Shown here: positions 5,192 through 5,934 of the stretch, one piece after another | How the letters are laid out: each line of letters begins with the position of its first letter | How positions within the stretch are numbered: position 1 is the stretch's first letter | Source of the DNA: Candidatus Zixiibacteriota bacterium | GTDB lineage: Bacteria; Zixibacteria; MSB-5A5; JAABVY01 | DNA: 5,934 nucleotides | Direction of reading: 5' to 3' | Assembly (NCBI GenBank): GCA_014730285.1 | Contig: WJIM01000369.1 | Coordinates: 1 to 5,934, forward strand | The notes under the pieces: model-generated | The model's input: the letters and a program-made list of their open reading frames with translations, nothing else | Database searches by the model: none | What the model was told of the DNA's origin: nothing | Translations under genes and position numbers: made by a program

Positions 5192-5934
5192 ATGAATGCA
5201 TTAGAATATGCCGAAAATAATTACGACAATTTCCTGAAGGTTATGAATGAACTGCTGAAAATCCCCTCGATCTCTGCCCAATCGGAACATCGAGATGACA
5301 TGGTAAAATGTGCGGAATATCTTGTAGACAGACTAAGATGGATGGGGCTTGATCCGAAGATCTTCGAGACCCCCGGCCATCCGATTGTTTATGCCGAATA
5401 TATGAACAATCCGGATGCACCCACTGCCCTGATTTACGGGCATTATGACGTTCAGCCGGTCGATCCCCTTGAGCTCTGGGAATTCCCTCCCTTTGAACCG
5501 AATGTTGTGGATGATAAATTATATGCCAGGGGCTCCGCCGATGACAAGGGACAGCTTTTGATTCATGCTGCCGCTATCGAGTCGTATCTCAAGGCCGAGG
5601 GCAGCGTACCCATCAATTTCAAAATCCTTTTCGAGGGCGAGGAGGAAATACAATCTGTCAACCTGGATACATTTATCGAAGAGCATAAGGATATGCTTAA
5701 ATGTGACCTTGCTATTATCTCCGACACCTCCATGTTCGGCAGGGATCTGCCCGCCCTTACAATGGGACTCAGGGGAATAGCGATTGCCGAGGTTAAGGTT
5801 ACCGGACCCAACCGCGACCTGCATTCCGGCTCTTACGGCGGTGCGGTGCCGAATCCGATTCATGAGCTCTGCAAAATGATTGCAAAGCTGCACGATGACG
5901 ATTACAGGATCAGCGTGCCGGGATTTTATGATGA
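5192..5934 (+). CDS. M20 family metallodipeptidase (carnosinase/PepV-like), N-terminal part, cut by right edge
   Basis: ATG at 5192 lies five bases after a perfect AGGAGG. The 247 visible codons run off the window, roughly half of a family member of about 450-470 residues. Family motifs are complete so far. H84 in GHYDVQP is a metal ligand and D86 assists. D117 in ARGSADDKG is the bridging metal ligand. E151 is the probable general base and E152 a ligand in FEGEEEI. D178 in ISDTSM is a ligand. GLRGIA (192-197) begins the lid/dimerisation domain. H211 in LHSGSYGG is the substrate-binding histidine that reaches the partner subunit in the CNDP2-like branch. Such enzymes are cytoplasmic di-zinc or di-manganese hydrolases that split dipeptides and related amides. 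No signal peptide is present. The last metal ligand, a C-terminal histidine, is outside. The LHSGxYGG motif favours dipeptidase over ArgE/DapE, and the exact substrate is unknown. Confidence 0.95.
   Translation, partial: MNALEYAENNYDNFLKVMNELLKIPSISAQSEHRDDMVKCAEYLVDRLRWMGLDPKIFETPGHPIVYAEYMNNPDAPTALIYGHYDVQPVDPLELWEFPPFEPNVVDDKLYARGSADDKGQLLIHAAAIESYLKAEGSVPINFKILFEGEEEIQSVNLDTFIEEHKDMLKCDLAIISDTSMFGRDLPALTMGLRGIAIAEVKVTGPNRDLHSGSYGGAVPNPIHELCKMIAKLHDDDYRISVPGFYD

Noticed and set aside
5519..5893. Minus-strand 124-codon open frame inside the dipeptidase gene
   Set aside because: It lies antisense to conserved M20 motifs (ARGSADDKG, EGEEEI, LHSG) and has no motif of its own.

Overview
The window looks like ordinary chromosome from a free-living, respiring bacterium. 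Genes are closely spaced, Shine-Dalgarno sites are strong (AGGAGG or GGAG type), promoters are sigma70-like, and one protein carries a Sec signal peptide. Base composition is moderate by eye. An ETF:quinone oxidoreductase, an M20 dipeptidase and a secreted protein with a gluzincin-like layout would suit a heterotrophic Gram-negative of the FCB/Zixibacteria kind, but that placement is a guess. There are no rRNA, tRNA, CRISPR, transposase or phage genes.

Layout, left to right. (1) 1-440, minus strand: the first 146 codons of an ETF-ubiquinone oxidoreductase, cut by the left edge, with a candidate promoter at 555-583. (2) 441-992: a 550-bp gene-free gap. It holds, in the minus-strand reading direction, a rho-independent terminator (940-970), a tiny ORF with a good ribosome binding site (883-924), an array of eight small hairpins (635-901), and then the promoter. 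(3) 993-3316, minus strand: a compact four-gene operon transcribed in the order NDUFA9-like SDR, PrxQ/Bcp peroxiredoxin, Rieske ferredoxin, family 3 O-methyltransferase. It has a well-formed promoter at 3338-3366 and the terminator at 940-970. (4) 3410-5002, minus strand: a secreted 530-residue protein that resembles a peptidase-MA-like gluzincin but lacks the HExxH zinc motif. (5) 5003-5191: a divergent promoter region. (6) 5192-5934, plus strand: the first 247 codons of an M20 metallodipeptidase, cut by the right edge.

How the genes may work together: the operon combines peroxide detoxification (Bcp), a one-electron carrier (Rieske), a nucleotide-binding SDR and an SAM-dependent O-methyltransferase. 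A redox or stress-related role is plausible, but no shared pathway is proven by the sequence. The ETF-QO sends electrons from acyl-CoA or other flavoprotein dehydrogenases into the quinone pool. The most unusual object is the hairpin array. Its outer hairpins are inverted copies of each other around a centre near position 741, and it lies between a terminator and a promoter, where it should be little transcribed.
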